Assembly: GCA_028279275.1 (NCBI GenBank)
Contig: JANQOB010000002.1
Coordinates: 124,001-188,000, forward strand
Direction of reading: 5' to 3'
Origin: Gammaproteobacteria bacterium
GTDB taxonomy: Bacteria > Pseudomonadota > Gammaproteobacteria > UBA4575
Length of the DNA stretch: 64,000 nt
The notes beneath the pieces are model-generated. The model saw only the letters and a list, made by a program, of their open reading frames with translations, did not search any database and had not been told where the DNA came from. Shown piece after piece: positions 63,730 through 64,000 of this stretch; the first letter of the stretch is position 1; the number at the start of each line of letters is the position of its first letter. Position numbers and translations under genes: made by a program.

Positions 63730-64000
63730 ATGCAGACTGATAGTATCAAACACATTTGCTCTGGCTTAATGTATAAAGCAAAGACAGAACATTTTCTTGA
63801 TAATCCCATCCACGAAATTGAAAAAGAGGCAAATAATTTTGTTGAAAAATTTGCCGAAGAGCATGGACTTACGGCCCATACACTTTCAGCATATCGATGG
63901 TATTTTCAAAGTAATGATCGCTTGCTTGAGGATGGATTTGTAGAATTACGGTGCAATCTTAATTTCTTAAGAAATCATGGAACATGTACATTTGCAGTTG
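63730..64000 (+). CDS. Hypothetical protein, partial (C-terminus beyond right edge)
   Basis: Open from ATG 63730 to the edge (90 codons). The ribosome site is strong (AGGAGG, 6-7 bases upstream). The visible part is acidic and helical (DNPIHEIEKEANNFVEKFAEEHGLTAHTLSAYRWYF), followed by a Cys/Leu-rich strand. I do not recognise it. It may be controlled by the Fur-like site 140 bases upstream. Confidence 0.6.
   Translation, partial: MQTDSIKHICSGLMYKAKTEHFLDNPIHEIEKEANNFVEKFAEEHGLTAHTLSAYRWYFQSNDRLLEDGFVELRCNLNFLRNHGTCTFAV

Overview
The window reads as chromosome of an AT-rich, aerobic gammaproteobacterium with a one-carbon and organosulfur lifestyle. The class is suggested by gene order and families: ffs-dnaX-ybaB-recR, rsgA next to orn, nadB divergent from rpoE-rseA-rseB-mucD-lepA, and divergent tesA / ybbA-ybbP. 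No rRNA, tRNA, CRISPR, phage or transposase was seen. I cannot name the genus.

Layout. 1-1415: start of an outer-membrane porin gene that runs off the left edge. 1.9-9 kb: housekeeping (SRP RNA, dnaX, ybaB, recR, rsgA, orn, nadB). 9-15 kb: envelope-stress sigma-E operon with its anti-sigma factors and a DegP-type protease, then lepA. 15-21.7 kb: a metallo-beta-lactamase-fold hydrolase, folP, tesA and the YbbA/YbbP transporter, then HopJ-family and DUF938 genes. 21.7-29.3 kb: mostly poorly characterised genes (a 40-residue membrane protein behind a CRP-like palindrome, an alpha/beta hydrolase, PspA with a polytopic membrane protein, PBP4). 29.4-31.5 kb: an isolated EF-G gene.

31.7-55.8 kb is the striking part, a C1/methanethiol island. 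On the minus strand lie a canonical bacterial formyltransferase/hydrolase complex (fhcB-A-D-C) and an NAD-type formate dehydrogenase (fdhB-fdhA). In the middle is a periplasmic methanethiol oxidase (SBP56/MtoX) with SCO, MauG-like and TlpA-like accessory genes. On the plus strand is a second, archaeal-type set: fwdD-fwdB-fwdA-ftr-fwdC, followed by a 7Fe ferredoxin and an FprA-type ferredoxin-NADP reductase. The second FwdB keeps the cysteine that binds Mo/W in archaeal formylmethanofuran dehydrogenases, and it has a separate FwdD molybdopterin-binding subunit. The first FhcB has a serine at that place and no D subunit.

How the genes may work together (inference): MtoX splits methanethiol into formaldehyde, sulfide and H2O2. 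Formaldehyde enters the tetrahydromethanopterin pathway, whose middle enzymes are outside this window. Formyl units reaching the formyltransferases can then be hydrolysed to formate by the Fhc complex and oxidised by formate dehydrogenase to NADH. Alternatively they may be oxidised directly to CO2 by the second, redox-competent complex, with electrons passing to ferredoxin and NADPH. The coexistence of both branches is the best candidate for a new system.

56-64 kb returns to ordinary accessory genes: a CsgG-like protein, a chromate transporter, an MFS permease, a GAF protein, a thioredoxin-fold protein, AlkD, a YadG/YadH-like ABC exporter, and a partial gene behind a Fur-like palindrome.
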